A model generated the notes under the pieces. That model worked only from the letters and a program-made list of their open reading frames with translations. It searched no databases and had not been told where the DNA came from. The position numbers and the translations under genes were made by a program. Source: Prorocentrum cordatum (Eukaryota > Sar > Dinophyceae > Prorocentrales > Prorocentraceae). From it: 42,500 nucleotides of DNA. Positions 29,220 through 39,059 of the stretch are shown one piece after another (the stretch's first letter is position 1; the number at the start of each line of letters is the position of its first letter). Location of the stretch: assembly GCA_963575745.1 (NCBI GenBank), contig CAUYUJ010007189.1:1-42500 (forward strand), given 5' to 3'.

Positions 29220-29815
29220 AAGCTTGAAATTTGCAACAGGCTCACTGATGGAGGTTGGTCGTTTTCAAAATGTAGTTCTCGCCTCAGCACCGCGCACATT
29301 CGTCTTTAAAGTTTGCAACAGTTTCACGGGTGGAGCACGGGTCGTTTTCAGAATGCTCTCACCTTAGCGCCGCGCACATTCGTCGTACAAGTGTACAGCA
29401 GTCTCGCGAATGGAGCACACGTCGTTTTCAGAATGTGCCTCTCGCTGTAGCTCCGCGCACACTCGTCCTCGAAGGTTGCAACAGCGTCGCAGATAGAAGG
29501 CGGCTCCATTTCAAAATGAGGTGTTCGCCTCAGCGCCGCGCACATTTCTTTTCAAGTTTGGCAGCAGCTTCACGGATGAAGGGGAGGTCAAAATGTGGCT
29601 CTCGCCTCGGCGCCGCGCACATTCGTCTTGAAAGTTTGCACTAGCTTCACGGATGGAGCGCGCTTCCTCTTCAACATGTGCTTCTCGCCTTCGACCCGCG
29701 AACATTCGTCTCACGATCCTGCAACGGCTTCACGGCTCGAGCACTGGTCGTTTTCAGGATGGGGACCTCGCCTCAGCACCGCACGCACTGTTCTTCTTGG
29801 ACGAAACGTTCAGCA
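29220..29815 (+). repeat. ~82-bp minisatellite
   Basis: CGCGCAC(A)TTCGTC recurs at 29291, 29371, 29454, 29537, 29614, 29697 and (altered) 29780, with intervals of 77-83 bp. The unit also contains TTTGCAACAG-TTCACGGATGGAGC, GTCGTTTTCA-AATG and CTCTCGCCTCAGC. Diverged relatives occur at about 2940-3165 and 31880-32000. Length variation breaks any frame. Confidence 0.95.
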
Positions 29816-30129
29816 GGATGCAGGACTACTGTTTTCCTAAGCTCCCCAAGCAGACTTTGCACTCAGGGGGGGATTGTCCGTCTGGCGGATATGTCATCGC
29901 CGTCGCCGCCCCGCCACCGCGTGTCGTCTGGGGGGGTGTCAGTCTGGCGGCTGTGCCGCCCCGTGGCCCCGTCGCCGCCTGCATTGTCAAACATAGATTG
30001 CACCGCATAGACTCTCGCGTCTTAAAAGATACCCCAACAGAAGGACCCCACATGTGAGTTCTCTCAGTGCTCATGAAAGACACCATCATCGATGACTAAC
30101 GATGGTGATGATGCGAGGATGCCAAGATG
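29816..30129. other. Unassigned sequence
   Basis: GTCTGGCGG(A/C)T(A/G)TG occurs twice (29879 and 29942 areas) with GTCGCCGCC nearby, a possible ~65-bp old duplication. No gene. Confidence 0.5.
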
Positions 30130-30735
30130 CCAGGACGCGACCTGCGAGGCCGTTGAGACCTGTGGGGCCCCTGGGATTCTTGAGACTCGTAGGGCTCGTG
30201 GAACCTGTGCGACCCGTGGGACGTGTGCGGCCTGCGGGGCCTGTACGACCTGCGGGGCCTGTGGGACATGTGCGATCCGTGAGACCTGTGGGGCCCGGGG
30301 CACCTATGCGTACTGTGGGACCTATGGGACCAGTGGGGCCCCTGGAACTTGTGGGACCTGTGGGGCCCGTGGGACTGTGATACTTGTGGGGCCCGTGACG
30401 CCTGTGCACAGCCTGCAGGGTTTGCTGGACCTGTGGGACATGTGGCACTCGCGAACCTTGAAGGACGGGTGGGGTGGGACCTGCGGGGCCTCTAGGACCT
30501 GTGGGGCCTGTGGCACCTGCGGGGCCTGTGGCAGCTGCGGGACCTGTCGGACCTGTGCGACCTGTGGGACCAGTGGGACTTGTGAGGCTTGTGAGACGCC
30601 TGTGGGACCTGAGTGACCTGTGGGGCCTCTGGGACCGGTTGGCCGCGTGGGACCAGTGCGACCTGTGGGGGCCGTGGGCCCTGTGAGTCTTGTTCGGCCG
30701 GATGGACCCGTGGGACTTGTGCAACTGGTGCGCCC
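30130..30735. repeat. 9-bp minisatellite (CCTGTGGGA/G) with collagen-like minus frame
   Basis: About 65 imperfect 9-bp units of CCTGTGGGG, CCTGTGCGA or CCTGCGGGG. Because the period is three codons, the minus strand reads Gly-Pro-Thr, Gly-Pro-Ala and Gly-Arg-Thr triplets over long stretches. The frame is broken near 30600, so the Gly-X-Y run moves from one frame (30735-30600) to another (to about 30150). Other frames read Pro-Gln-Val or Cys-Gly-Thr repeats. No credible start, signal peptide or flanking domain, so it is annotated as a repeat. Confidence 0.93.
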
Positions 30736-31440
30736 CCGGCTCCCGCTCGAGACTTCCGTGCGATTCACACAGACGAGGTTCCCGCTCGAGACTTCCCCAC
30801 GATTTGCCCCCTTTGGGTGCTCAAGTGCTATGCCTGCTATTATAAGCAGATGAAACTCACGAGTTCGAAAATGGAAGCGGGGACCCCACAGGGAGAGGGC
30901 TCCCGTTCGAGACTTCCCCGCCCCGCCCGAGACTTCCTCCAGATTCAGGCCCGAGGAGCCCAAAAGCAAACAAAGCTACAGAGCTTGGATGAATCCGCTC
31001 GATTCGAACATGGAGGTGGGGACCCCATAGGGAGTGGGCTCCCGCTCAAGACTTCCTCACGCTTCGCTTACAAAACAAGCTCCCACGCTCAAGACTTCCT
31101 CCAGATTCAAGACTTAGCCCAAAAGTGACGACAGTTACGGGGTTTGGATCACCCCGCCCGGATTCGAACATGAAGGTGGGGACTCCGTTTCCATCCAAGA
31201 CTGCCTCGCGACTCACTCACAAACCAGGCTCCCGCTCGAGACTTCCTCCAGACTCAAGCCCGAGGGGCCCGAAAGTAATGAAAGCTGCAGGGGTTGGATG
31301 TGTCCCGCTCGGATTCGAAAATCGAGGCGGGGACACCACAGGGAGGGGCGCTCGCTCGAGGCGTCCTCGCGAGTGACGCGCAAACCAGGCTCCCGCTCGA
31401 GACCGCCTCGATTCAGGCCTGGGGAGCCCAAAAGTGACAA
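30736..31440 (-). repeat. ~150-bp tandem repeat (inverse of the GAAGTCTCGAGCGGGAG family)
   Basis: The phrase ATTCGAA(A/C)AT-GAGG-GGGGAC recurs near 30863, 31013, 31163 and 31314, that is every 150-151 bp. Each unit also has CTCCCGCTCGAGACTTCCTC and GGGGAGCCCAAAAG-type segments. Read on the minus strand it contains GGAAGTCTCGAGCGGGAG, the core of the ~40-bp repeat at 36990-42430. A diverged further copy may lie at 31640-31780. Confidence 0.9.
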
Positions 31441-32207
31441 TTGCATTGTGGATGCCGTGACGATGGACGCTCTAACAGTCCGATCATTGAATTAAAAATG
31501 TGTTTAAACTGTGTAAAAGATGCTCTAAGAATGTTCCAAACATGTGTTCCATGTTTAAAACATGTTTGAAACACTGTTTGGACATCTGGAAATTATTTGA
31601 CAGCATGCTTCCTCTCCATTAATCGACTTCCACAACAATTGCAGGGTTTAGATGCCGCCGCTCGAGCTCGAGCTCGGAAGCGTGGACCCCATGAGAACAC
31701 TGCACACCGTACATTGCTAGGAAAACACTGCTTCGGATCCACGCTGACGAACACGGGGTTGTTGCTTGAGACTTCTCCAATGTTTGAAACACTCGAAACT
31801 TCAACGCACGTAGCGCTGCGCGGATCCATGGCTGCTATTTCTCAAAATTCAGCTGTCCCTTGAAACCTCCTCGAAATTATGACCACACTTGTAAGCTTGT
31901 GCAACAGTTTCACGGGTGGGAGAGGGCGGTCCTTCTTCGAAAGAAGGATCTCGCTGCACACCTCAGTGGAACGTATGCTTATTGCATTCCGCGTTCCTGG
32001 CCTCGCGCCAATGAATGAAACGAATTGTATTGTTCAAGCGAGGTCCTCGCCACAATGGCAGACCCAACTGTGCTGGTCTTTCGGAGGGGGCATCCTTGGA
32101 GTGAAGAGGAGGACTTGTAGCCGCGAGTTAGCAGGAAACTTCGGAACGGAGAACGCGTTGTGTTGCAGGATCGTTTATACACATTTCTTTTACTCTTGTC
32201 CGCCTAC
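31441..32207. other. Mostly unassigned; diverged repeat traces
   Basis: 31497-31590 is AT-rich with repeated GTTTAAA/CATGTTT motifs. 31640-31780 retains pieces of the ~150-bp unit. 31880-32000 retains pieces of the ~82-bp unit (TGCAACAGTTTCACGGGTGG). No gene. Confidence 0.55.
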
Positions 32208-32249
32208 TCCTCCTCCTCCTCCTCCTCCTCCTCCTCCTCCTCCTCCTGC
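32208..32249. repeat. (CTC)n tract
   Basis: Fourteen TCC units, uninterrupted. Confidence 0.97.
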
Positions 32250-33049
32250 TCCCCCGACATCGACCTTCGACGCCGTGGCCTCTCCAGGGATGCGTTCTGA
32301 CCAAAGAACGCCCGAGGGAAACACGACGAGCAGCATCCGGAGGTGGGCTCGAAGGCATCCCAAAAGCCTCGATCCACCAACCACGGGCATCGATCCTCCC
32401 AACCCCTCCGCCGTCCAACCCGACGCTCGTGCCAAACGAACGGGGGGATGGCAAGTGTGGGTCGACCCACTCCTGTCCTAGAGCCTTCTTGGGTGCCTCT
32501 TGGGCCGTCTTGGAGGCCCTGGACGGCGGCCCAATCAGCCCAAACCGACAAAATCCACTGGTTTTCATATGAAGAGCGTCAGAGAGCGGCAAACGAGACG
32601 CCAAACGTCGCCACGAACCGGCCCAAGAGTCCCCGGGAGAGGCCCCTGAGCAAAGCTGCCCCCCCTGACGCTGCCCCCGAAATTCGCGCCGCCCGCGCCG
32701 ACGCCGTGGCCGTGGACCACGTCGACGTTGACCCCGTCGAGGTCGACGTGCCGGTGCTGGAGAGGGCCGCCCTCTCTGATTCCAGGAAAGGCAAAGGGGG
32801 GTCTTTCGCAATGGGCTTGCAAACAAAACGTGCAAACGCAATAGTTCATAACGTGGCGCATGGCGCGTGGGGAGGTGGGAAGGCTTCTTAGAAGGAGCCC
32901 TCCCCCCTCCCCCCTACCCCCCTTCTGCAGGTGGCTAACTCTCCCTCGTTGGTTCCGTCTTTCGTAATGGGGTCGCGAACAACAAAATGCAACAGCTCAT
33001 CCTGTGGCGCATGGCGCGCGGCAGCCGCATGCCCATAGTGTATTACGTG
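32250..33049. other. Unassigned; CTTGGG and GTCGACGTT traces
   Basis: 32483-32520 has CCTCTTGGGCCGTCTTGGAGG (same family as 22.6-23.0 kb). 32695-32765 has GACGTTGACCCCGTCGAGGTCGACGTG, a short degenerate repeat. A 182-codon plus frame (32343-32891) has mixed composition but no recognised domain. Confidence 0.45.
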
Positions 33050-33330
33050 TGCATGCTGCACAGACGACTGCACGAACTGCTGCGAACATCCTTGAGACCC
33101 CCCTTGCAAAGAACCCACTCGCCCGACTCCGCCGTCTTCCCCCGAGGCGGGTGGCCCAGCCCGCCACGCCCGCCTCCCAGCGCATGACGTGCGCATCCTG
33201 GACTGCACGAACTGTTGCGAACATCCTCGAAACTCCCCTGCGAATTGTCGCGAACAGTCCCCCGAAGCGGGCGGCCTGGCCCGCCGTGCCCGCCTCCCTT
33301 GCCGCCTCCGGCGGCGCCTCCTCCGCTCTG
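33050..33330 (+). repeat. 135-bp tandem duplication
   Basis: ACTGCACGAACTG(C/T)TGCGAACATCC occurs at 33067 and 33202. Both copies continue through CCCCGA(G/A)GCGGG(T/C)GGCC, GCCCGCC and GCCCGCCTCCC. Confidence 0.93.
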
Positions 33331-33835
33331 CCGTCCTGACCTGCTACCGCCCGCTTTCCTGGCCGACCGGCCGCTCGCCTGCCCGCTCCCACCTCCCGCG
33401 TTCCCTGCTCCTCTTCCTGCCTCTGTCCCGCGTCCTCCCTTTTGACGTCGCGCAGACTCACTGCAACAGCATGGAGCGTCGTAGGATGCAAGACAGATAA
33501 GTTCCATCAAATAGAAGGAAAAACATGGTGCTGCAGCAGCGCGCGCCGGCGAGAACCAAGATACGCAAAACAGCTGGGAGCAGCAGAAATTCAAGAGTAT
33601 GCGGCAGCGCCTGGGTGTGGCAAGGATGGCTCCCCTCCTCACCGAAATCCCACTCCAACCCCCCAGTTCCTTAGTCAAAGGGCCATCGCCGATCCCGCGT
33701 CCTCCTCCACCTCTTCCCCCTCCTCCTCGTCCTCGTCCTCCTGGAAGATCCGGCCGCGGCGACGAGGGCACCTCAGGAGGTGCAGACGACTGAGAGTGAG
33801 GGAGAGGCATCGGCACCAATACTTTGGGTGGGTTA
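33331..33835. other. Unassigned, with a short CCTCGTCCTCC block
   Basis: 33695-33745 is CTCC/CGTCC-rich. No gene recognised. Confidence 0.45.
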
Positions 33836-33964
33836 TTTCTGAAAGGGGGGGATTGATCCGAGAGCGCGATTCATGCATAACTTTGAAAGAAAAACGCGAT
33901 TTCGGAATAAATTGCAAGGAGCTATCCGGCGGGAGCCATTGTTGCTGTTAGCCGGGGGCCAGGG
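33836..33964 (+). repeat. Module D (~40-bp minisatellite), leftmost remnant
   Basis: GAGAGCGCGATTCATGCATAA, then GCGATTTCGGAATAAATTGCAAGGA and GGCGGGAGCCATTGTTGCTGTTAGCCGGGGG. Matches 38990-39040 and 41755-41810 in order. Confidence 0.8.
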
Positions 33965-34095
33965 GCACAATTCGGTGGCACCACGCTTTCCCGGACAAAA
34001 AATATGACGCGAGCCCCAGGAAGGGCACACCGATTGAAAAATGCACTGGCTACCCGAGGGGGATCAACAAAACACATTGTTCATAAGCGAAAATT
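33965..34095 (+). repeat. Module H1 (header of CAA tract), copy 1
   Basis: CTTTCCCGGACAAAAAA, GCGAGCCCCAGGAAGGGCAC, GATTGAAAAATGCAC and GGGGGATCAACA precede the CAA tract. Same order at 37318, 39060 and 41825. A GTGCGAGCCCC motif is vaguely like a tRNA B box, but no tRNA fold is apparent. Confidence 0.85.
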
Positions 34096-34150
34096 CACAA
34101 ACAACAACAACAACAACCACAACAACAACAACAACAACAGCAACAGCATC

Positions 34151-34184
<34 letters not shown>

Positions 34185-34228
34185 GCAACAACAACAACCA
34201 TAACAACAACAACAACAACAAAAACAAT
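34096..34228. repeat. (CAA)n microsatellite, copy 1 of the array
   Basis: CAA with CAG and CAT interruptions, ending in CAATCATTTTACCCGAACG. Confidence 0.97.
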
Positions 34229-34510
34229 CATTTTACCCGAACGCTCAGTGTTCTCACCAGTGCCAGGGTTTTCATGCGACGCGAGACAATACCCCCACTT
34301 CGTGGGGGGGCAGTTCAAGCTCTACCAAATATCCAAACGACTCTTCGCGACCACCCAAACCCAGCTTCCCGCCCTATGACGTTGGGACACTTCACTTCGT
34401 GGCGTGCGGACGACGACCGTGGCTACTACACTGGCGTGGGGTACACACCCACAGAACTTGGTCACTTATTCGGGGCGCGCGTGTGCCCAGCATCCTGCAA
34501 TTGTGACATA
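34229..34510 (+). repeat. Module N1, copy 1
   Basis: About 280 bp nearly identical to 39226-39510, including CACTTCGTGGGGGGGCA, ATCCAAACGACTCTTCGCG, CCTATGACGTTGGGACACTT and GGTCACTTATTCGGGGCGCGC. The only length difference seen is one GAC trinucleotide. One plus frame is open across both copies and into the CAA tract. The peptide is not a family I recognise. Confidence 0.9.
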
Positions 34511-34630
34511 CAATACATGACACAGACAGACAGAGAGAGAGACAGAGAGCAGACAGAGAGAGAGACAGAGAGAGCGGAGTTGGTCACATTTTTGGGGCAA
34601 GTTCCTAAGATCGTCGTGTTTTTTGTTGGT
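34511..34630. repeat. (CAGA)/(GAGA) microsatellite and spacer
   Basis: CAGACAGACAGAGAGAGAGAC at 34520-34578. The second N1 copy (39226-39510) has only a trace of it. Confidence 0.93.
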
Positions 34631-35215
34631 CTTGCGCGCGCGAATGTCCACTTTACTTTTTTTTGCAAGGGAGTATTGAAATTTGATTATGTTAGAACAA
34701 GAAAAAGTAGCTCGCGCGAGCTCATGTAACATAAATGTTGAAAAACCATTGGTTTTGTGGGAGTCGGACAGCGCGCGCGGGATGAAATTTGGACATTTTT
34801 TTTTGAAAAACCATTGGGTTTTTGATGTTTTTATGTTGAAATCGTTACGAAACCTAAGGTTCTGGAAGGATTTCGTCTTGCGCGCGCGAATGTCCACTTT
34901 ACCTTATTTTTTGCAAGGGATTATTGAAATTTGATTATGTTAGAACAAGAAAAAGTAGCTCGCGCGAGCTCATGTAACATAAATGTTGAAAAACCATTGG
35001 TTTTGTGGGATTCGGACAGCGCGCGCGGAAGGACATTTTGACAATTTTTTCTTAAAAAACCATTGGGTTTTTGACGTTTTTATGTTAAAATCGCTACGAA
35101 ACCTAAGGTTTTGGAAGGATTTCGTCTTGCGCGCACGAATGTCCACTTTACCTTATTTTTTGCAAGGGATTCTTGCAATTTGATCAAGTAAGAACAAGAA
35201 TTTTCATTTTCTATT
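34631..35215 (+). repeat. ~247-bp AT-rich tandem repeat, 2.4 copies
   Basis: CTTGCGCGCGCGAATGTCCA starts units at 34631, 34877 and 35126 (246 and 249 bp apart). Units carry TTTTTTGCAAGGGA, GAACAAGAAAAAGTAGCTCG, AAAAACCATTGGTTTT and ACGAAACCTAAGGTT. One copy recurs at about 39690-39870. AT-rich, unlike its neighbours. Short frames repeat with the unit and are not supported. Confidence 0.95.
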
Positions 35216-35384
35216 GTTTTTTGCAAGGGAAAACGAGCGTCAACAAAAAACCGGATCCGGACACAATCCACTTTTCTGAAGCTTTCGCGAAAAAATGATG
35301 AAAATGTAGCTGCGGCCTAGGCGCGGCGCAGAGGTCGCGCACCAGGGGCCCCAACAATAATTATTCTTAAGAAGAAATAATGTT
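35216..35384 (+). repeat. Module H2 (second header), copy 1
   Basis: TTGCAAGGGAAAACGAGC...CAACAAAA-AACCGGATC, GATGAAAA-GT-GCTGCGGCC, TAGGCGCGGCG, GCGCACCAGGGG-CCCAACAATAATTATTCTT. Matches 39870-40034. Confidence 0.9.
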
Positions 35385-35385
35385 C

Positions 35386-35417
<32 letters not shown>

Positions 35418-35552
35418 AACAAGGACAATGACAATGACCATTTGCAACAACAACAACAACAATGACAACAACAATAACAACAATACCAGCAACGACGACA
35501 ACAACAATGACAACAACCACAACAACAACAGCAGCAACAACAACAATAATGA
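35385..35552. repeat. (CAA)n microsatellite with CAATGA interruptions
   Basis: Less pure than other copies (AATGACAACAACAATAAC). Left border AATAATGTTCAAC is shared with 40030. Confidence 0.96.
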
Positions 35553-35720
35553 TTAGTTCAAGACTGTTCGTTCTCATTTGATCGCGTGTCATTCAATGCG
35601 CATACCCCCAAACCCTGGGCGCCCGTCCTCTTCGTCTTCGATCGCATCCCTTTCGGGGGGCATTTTCTTTCCGTGCCACGCGCGGTCGGTGAAGTCCTTA
35701 AAAACGAAGGGCAACGCATA
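35553..35720 (+). repeat. Module N2, copy 1 (diverged)
   Basis: TTCAAGACTGTTCGTTCTCAT, GCGTGTC-AT, CCCAAACCCTGGGCGCCCG, CCTCTTCGTCTTCGATCG and CTTTCGGGGGGCAT parallel the N2 copies at 37675, 40195 and 42030. Confidence 0.85.
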
Positions 35721-36595
35721 ACGGGGGATAATGAGGACGAAGGGATCGGAGGATGAGAGGGGAGGGCAAAAAGGAGGGGGACGATGATTTGCGCTGCGAG
35801 TGGCGACTCATATTGCGCCACGGCTTGCGCCGGCCAGTCCAACACAGGCCAACAATAAGTTTCGCCATGGGTCGCGCCATTAACAGCGCCACGCACCACC
35901 CCCGCGAAAGAACAGATCGCGGATACCCCCACGGGGGGGCGCACAGCTGCGGACTGGCGTCAGAAACAAGTTTCGTGGAACCCGGAAAAGAAACGGGATG
36001 GTGGGGGAGCGGGGCGGAAGGATGGAAGGAACTGCAGCCGCGTCGAGAGGGGCGCGGGGACGCGGAATGGATTGGGATGGAGTAGACAAGAGTAGGGTCT
36101 CAGGAGGAGGAGCGGCAAGGAGTGGAGAAGAGGAACCGGGAGGAGCGCGGAGGAGCGGCGGGCGCGCGGAGGACTGTGGAGGAGGGGCCGGGAATAATCT
36201 GGGAGAAATGCGGAACGCGAGCGGGAAGGGGTGGAGATCATTGGGGCGGGGTGGGGCGGCCTGGGGGGGAGCGGGCGGAATGCGAAGAACTGAGGAATAG
36301 CACAGTGGCATACGAACGAAATGAAAATGAAGATAAAAAGAAAAAATAAAGAAGACTGGGAAGCAACGTTGAAAAGTGGGGGCAGGTGGATACGACCGGA
36401 AACTGGTGCGGAAGCAAAACGCGGGGAGATTGGAAGGCACCTGAAAGCCTCTTATGACCTCTGGGGGGCCTCGTAATGGCCCCGATGACCACCGAGCAGC
36501 TCCAGGGGCTCCGAAAACCTGCGGGAACGCCCCGGGGGCCCCGTCGAGGGAGGCCTTCATTCGAAGCCTGCAAAAGAACCTGGGCCAATGGAACA
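35721..36595. other. 870 bp unassigned, purine-rich in part
   Basis: 36000-36300 is GGA/GCGGGG-rich. 36440-36560 has GGGGGCC and CCTGGG motifs. Long minus-strand Pro/Ser-rich frames (up to 266 codons) overlap other open frames. No gene recognised. Confidence 0.45.
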
Positions 36596-36725
36596 CGCGC
36601 GTCTCAAAAGCCGGCAAACCGGGCCCCGGCAAGCGGCGCGCTGGCGATGCACACACCGACCCGCGGCAACCCGACCCCAAGATGGACAGACAGAGGGCTC
36701 ACCACGACGACGACGACCACGACGA
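36596..36725 (+). repeat. CGGGCCCCGGCAAGCGGCG module and short CGA tract, diverged copy
   Basis: GGGCCCCGGCAAGCGGCG, CCCGACCCCAAGATGGACAG and ACCACGACGACGACGACC follow the order seen at 37800-37990 and 40318-40545. Confidence 0.85.
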
Positions 36726-36732
36726 GAGGAGG

Positions 36733-36767
<35 letters not shown>

Positions 36768-36935
36768 GTAACGGAGTGAAGGAGGGAAGGAGGGAGGAAG
36801 GGAAGGAGGGGAGGAAGGAGGGTGGGGGCTGAAGGGCCGACAGGCTGGCCCTCGGCAGGCGGCGAAGCAGTCGCACGGCGGGCGTATCACGGACGGGCTG
36901 CAACGGACGCGCGGCGGAGTATCACGAGCAGTCGC
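36726..36935. repeat. GGA/GGAAGG purine tract and spacer
   Basis: GGAGGAAGAGGAGG to 36770, GGAAGGAGGGA to 36825, then unassigned sequence. Confidence 0.9.
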
Positions 36936-37317
36936 GACTGCAGTCCCTAACGGGCTGGTCGGGCGGGCAGGCCCAGACGGGCGGGTCGAGCGGGCGGGTC
37001 GTTGAAGCGTAAATTCTGCTTGAACCGCCAAGCAATATGTAGCGGGAGCGCGATTCCTGAGCATCGAGAAGCGACATCTGAATAAATTGTGAGGAAGTAT
37101 CAGGCGGGAGCCGCGATTCGGTTGTACATTGCGAGAAAGTCCCAAGCGAGAGCGCGATTCTTCAATACACTGTCACGAAATATCAAGCGGGAGCCGCGAT
37201 CCGGTGGTAAATTGCAAACAATTCCCAAGCGAGAGCGCGATTCTTCAATAAATTGTCAGGAAATATAAAGCGGGAGCCGCTGATGTTGTAAATCGGGGAC
37301 AACAACGCATTTTGACC
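36936..37317 (+). repeat. Macrosatellite-like piece and module D (~40-bp units)
   Basis: 36940-37010 carries ACGGGC(T/G)GGTCGGGCGGGC and TGAAGCGTAAA, like the 17-18 kb macrosatellite. 37035-37290 has alternating units AAATTG(T/C)-AGGAA(A/G)TAT-A(G/A)GCGGGAGCC and CCCAAGCGAGAGCGCGATTC. Confidence 0.88.
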
Positions 37318-37435
37318 CTCAATATGTTCCCTGATATTAAACGGGGTGCGAACCCAGGGGAGGGCACTTCGATCGAAAAAACAATGTGCACCGGACGGGG
37401 GGGATCAACAATAATGATTCTTCAAAATGAAAAAT
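37318..37435 (+). repeat. Module H1, copy 2
   Basis: GGTGCGAACCCAGGGGAGGG, CACTTCGATCGAAAAAACAAT, GCACCGGACGGGGGGGATCA, ending in AAAATCAAC. Confidence 0.92.
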
Positions 37436-37436
37436 C

Positions 37437-37467
<31 letters not shown>

Positions 37468-37475
37468 CCACCACC

Positions 37476-37524
<49 letters not shown>

Positions 37525-37674
37525 TCAACGACAACCACAACCACAACCACAACCACAACCACAACCACAACCACAACCACAACAACAACAACAACAACAA
37601 CAACCATAACAGCAGCAGCAGCACCAGCAGCAGCAGCAGCGCAGCAGCAGCAGCAGCAACAACAACAACAATCA
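37436..37674. repeat. (CAA)n with CCACAA and CAG sub-blocks
   Basis: CAA, then six to seven ACCACA hexamers (37532-37580), then CAA, then CAG (37612-37655), ending in CAATCATTTTATAAGACTG. Confidence 0.97.
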
Positions 37675-37919
37675 TTTTATAAGACTGCTCGCCCTTATCT
37701 GCTCGAGTGTCCAATAACGCGTATTTCCCAAACCCTCGATACCCGCCCTCTACGTCTTCGGTCGAACCGTTTTTGGGGGGGTCCATTTTTTCCCTGTTGA
37801 CCGGGCCTCGGCAAGCGGCGGGGCGGCCGCGGACCGTCGGCCTGGCCAGCGGCAGCGCTGATCGGCGGGGCGGCCGCGGACCGTCGACCCGACCCCAAGA
37901 GGGACGGATAGGGGACCGA
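37675..37919 (+). repeat. Module N2, copy 2, with CGGGCC segment
   Basis: CTGCTCGAGTGTCCAATAAC, GCGTATTTCCCAAACC, TCGATACCCGCCCTCT, then CGGGCCTCGGCAAGCGGCGG, GCGGCCGCGGACCGTC (twice), GACCCCAAGAGGGACGGA. Very close to 40195-40438. Confidence 0.93.
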
Positions 37920-37993
37920 CCACGACGACGACGACGACGTCGACGACGACGGCGGCGACGACGACGACGACGGCGACGGCGACGACGACGAGC
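37920..37993. repeat. (CGA)n microsatellite, interrupted
   Basis: CGACGACG with GTCGA and GGCGG interruptions; shorter and less pure than the copy at 40439-40547. Confidence 0.97.
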
Positions 37994-38735
37994 GAAAGCG
38001 AGAGCGAGAGAGAACGACAGCAGGGCCACGAAGGACACGAAGTAGGCCACGAAGGGCGACAGCGGGGACACGAAGGGAATGCGTATGGGGCCACGAAGAG
38101 CGCGAATCAGCGGGGGCCACGAAGGGCAGATAATGCGGGGCCACAGAAGGCAACGATGGGGCCACTGAGGGTAATAACTGGGCCACGTAAGATAGTGAGG
38201 GGGCCACAAGCGGCGACAGCGGGGCCACGAACGGCATGCACATGGGGCCACAACGGGCGCGAACGAGCGGGGGCCACGACGGACATACGTATGTTGGGCC
38301 GCGGAGGGCAACGACGGGGCCACTGAGGGCAGCAACGGGGCCACGAAGGGCGGCGGGGCCACGAAGGGCGACAGCGGGGCCACGAAGGGCATGCATATGG
38401 GGCCACCACGGGCGCGAACGAGCGGGGGCCACGAAGGGCATACATATATGGGGCCACGAAGGGCAGCGAGAGGGACCACGAAGGGCTGCAACGGGGCCAC
38501 GAAGAGCCGCGAGGGGGCCACGAAGGACTGCAACGGGGCCACGAAACAAAGCGAGGGGGCCACGAAGGGCTGCAACGGGGCCACGAAGGGCAGCGAGGAG
38601 GCCGCGAGGGGCTGCAATGGGGCCACGAAACAAAGCGAGGGGGCCACGAAGGGCTGCAACGGTGCCACGAAACCAAGCGAGGGGGCCACGAAGGACTGCA
38701 GCTGGGCCACGAGGGGCAGCGAGATCCCGATTCTT
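37994..38735 (+). repeat. GGGGCCACGAAGGGC minisatellite, copy 1
   Basis: About 35 units of 18-24 bp, most often 21 bp: GGGGCCACGAAGGGCTGCAAC, alternating with GGGGGCCACGAAGGGCAGCGA. Since 21 bp is seven codons, both strands carry long open frames (FVAPLQP-type on minus, GATKGCN-type on plus). The 457-codon minus frame is a repeat translation. Confidence 0.95.
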
Positions 38736-39059
38736 AGGTAATCTGTGAGGGAGTCCTAAGCGTGAGCGCGACTCCTGGGTGCCTGGGGGTCGGGAGCGCG
38801 GCGCTTGAATAAATTGCCAGAACTTCCAACGCAAGGACGCTATTCCTCAGTAAATTACAAGCAAATCTCCTGCGAGAGCGCGACTCCAGAGCGCCGGGAA
38901 AGCGATTCCTGAATGGTAAGGAAGTCCCCAGCGAGAGCGCGATTCCTGAATAAAATGCGAGGAAGTCTCGGGCGGGAGCGGGAGTCCTGGCTAAATTGTG
39001 AAGAAGTCTCAAGCGGGAACCGTTGTTGTTGTAACCCGGGGGCAAAGGGCGTAGTTTGA
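38736..39059 (+). repeat. Module D, copy 3
   Basis: GATTCTTAGGTAATCTGTGAG, then ~40-bp units GCGAGAGCGCGA-TCCTGAATAAA-TGC-AGGAAGTC, ending in AAGCGGGAACCGTTGTTGTTG. Near-identical to 41491-41824. Confidence 0.95.

Noticed and set aside
29220-29815. CRISPR array
   Set aside because: Units are contiguous ~82-bp tandem repeats without unique spacers, and the window looks eukaryotic.
30086-30724. A collagen-like gene
   Set aside because: Gly-X-Y arises from the 9-bp repeat, the run changes frame near 30600, and no flanking domains exist. Kept only as a finding.
33965-34095. tRNA-derived SINE head in module H1 (GTGCGAGCCCC resembling a B box)
   Set aside because: No A box at the right distance and no cloverleaf could be drawn; the motif is too short.
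37337-38710. 457-codon minus frame (and the 413-codon frame at 40197-41438) with FVAPLQP-like repeats
   Set aside because: Explained by a 21-bp minisatellite period plus CGA and CAA microsatellites; no start context, signal or conserved domain.
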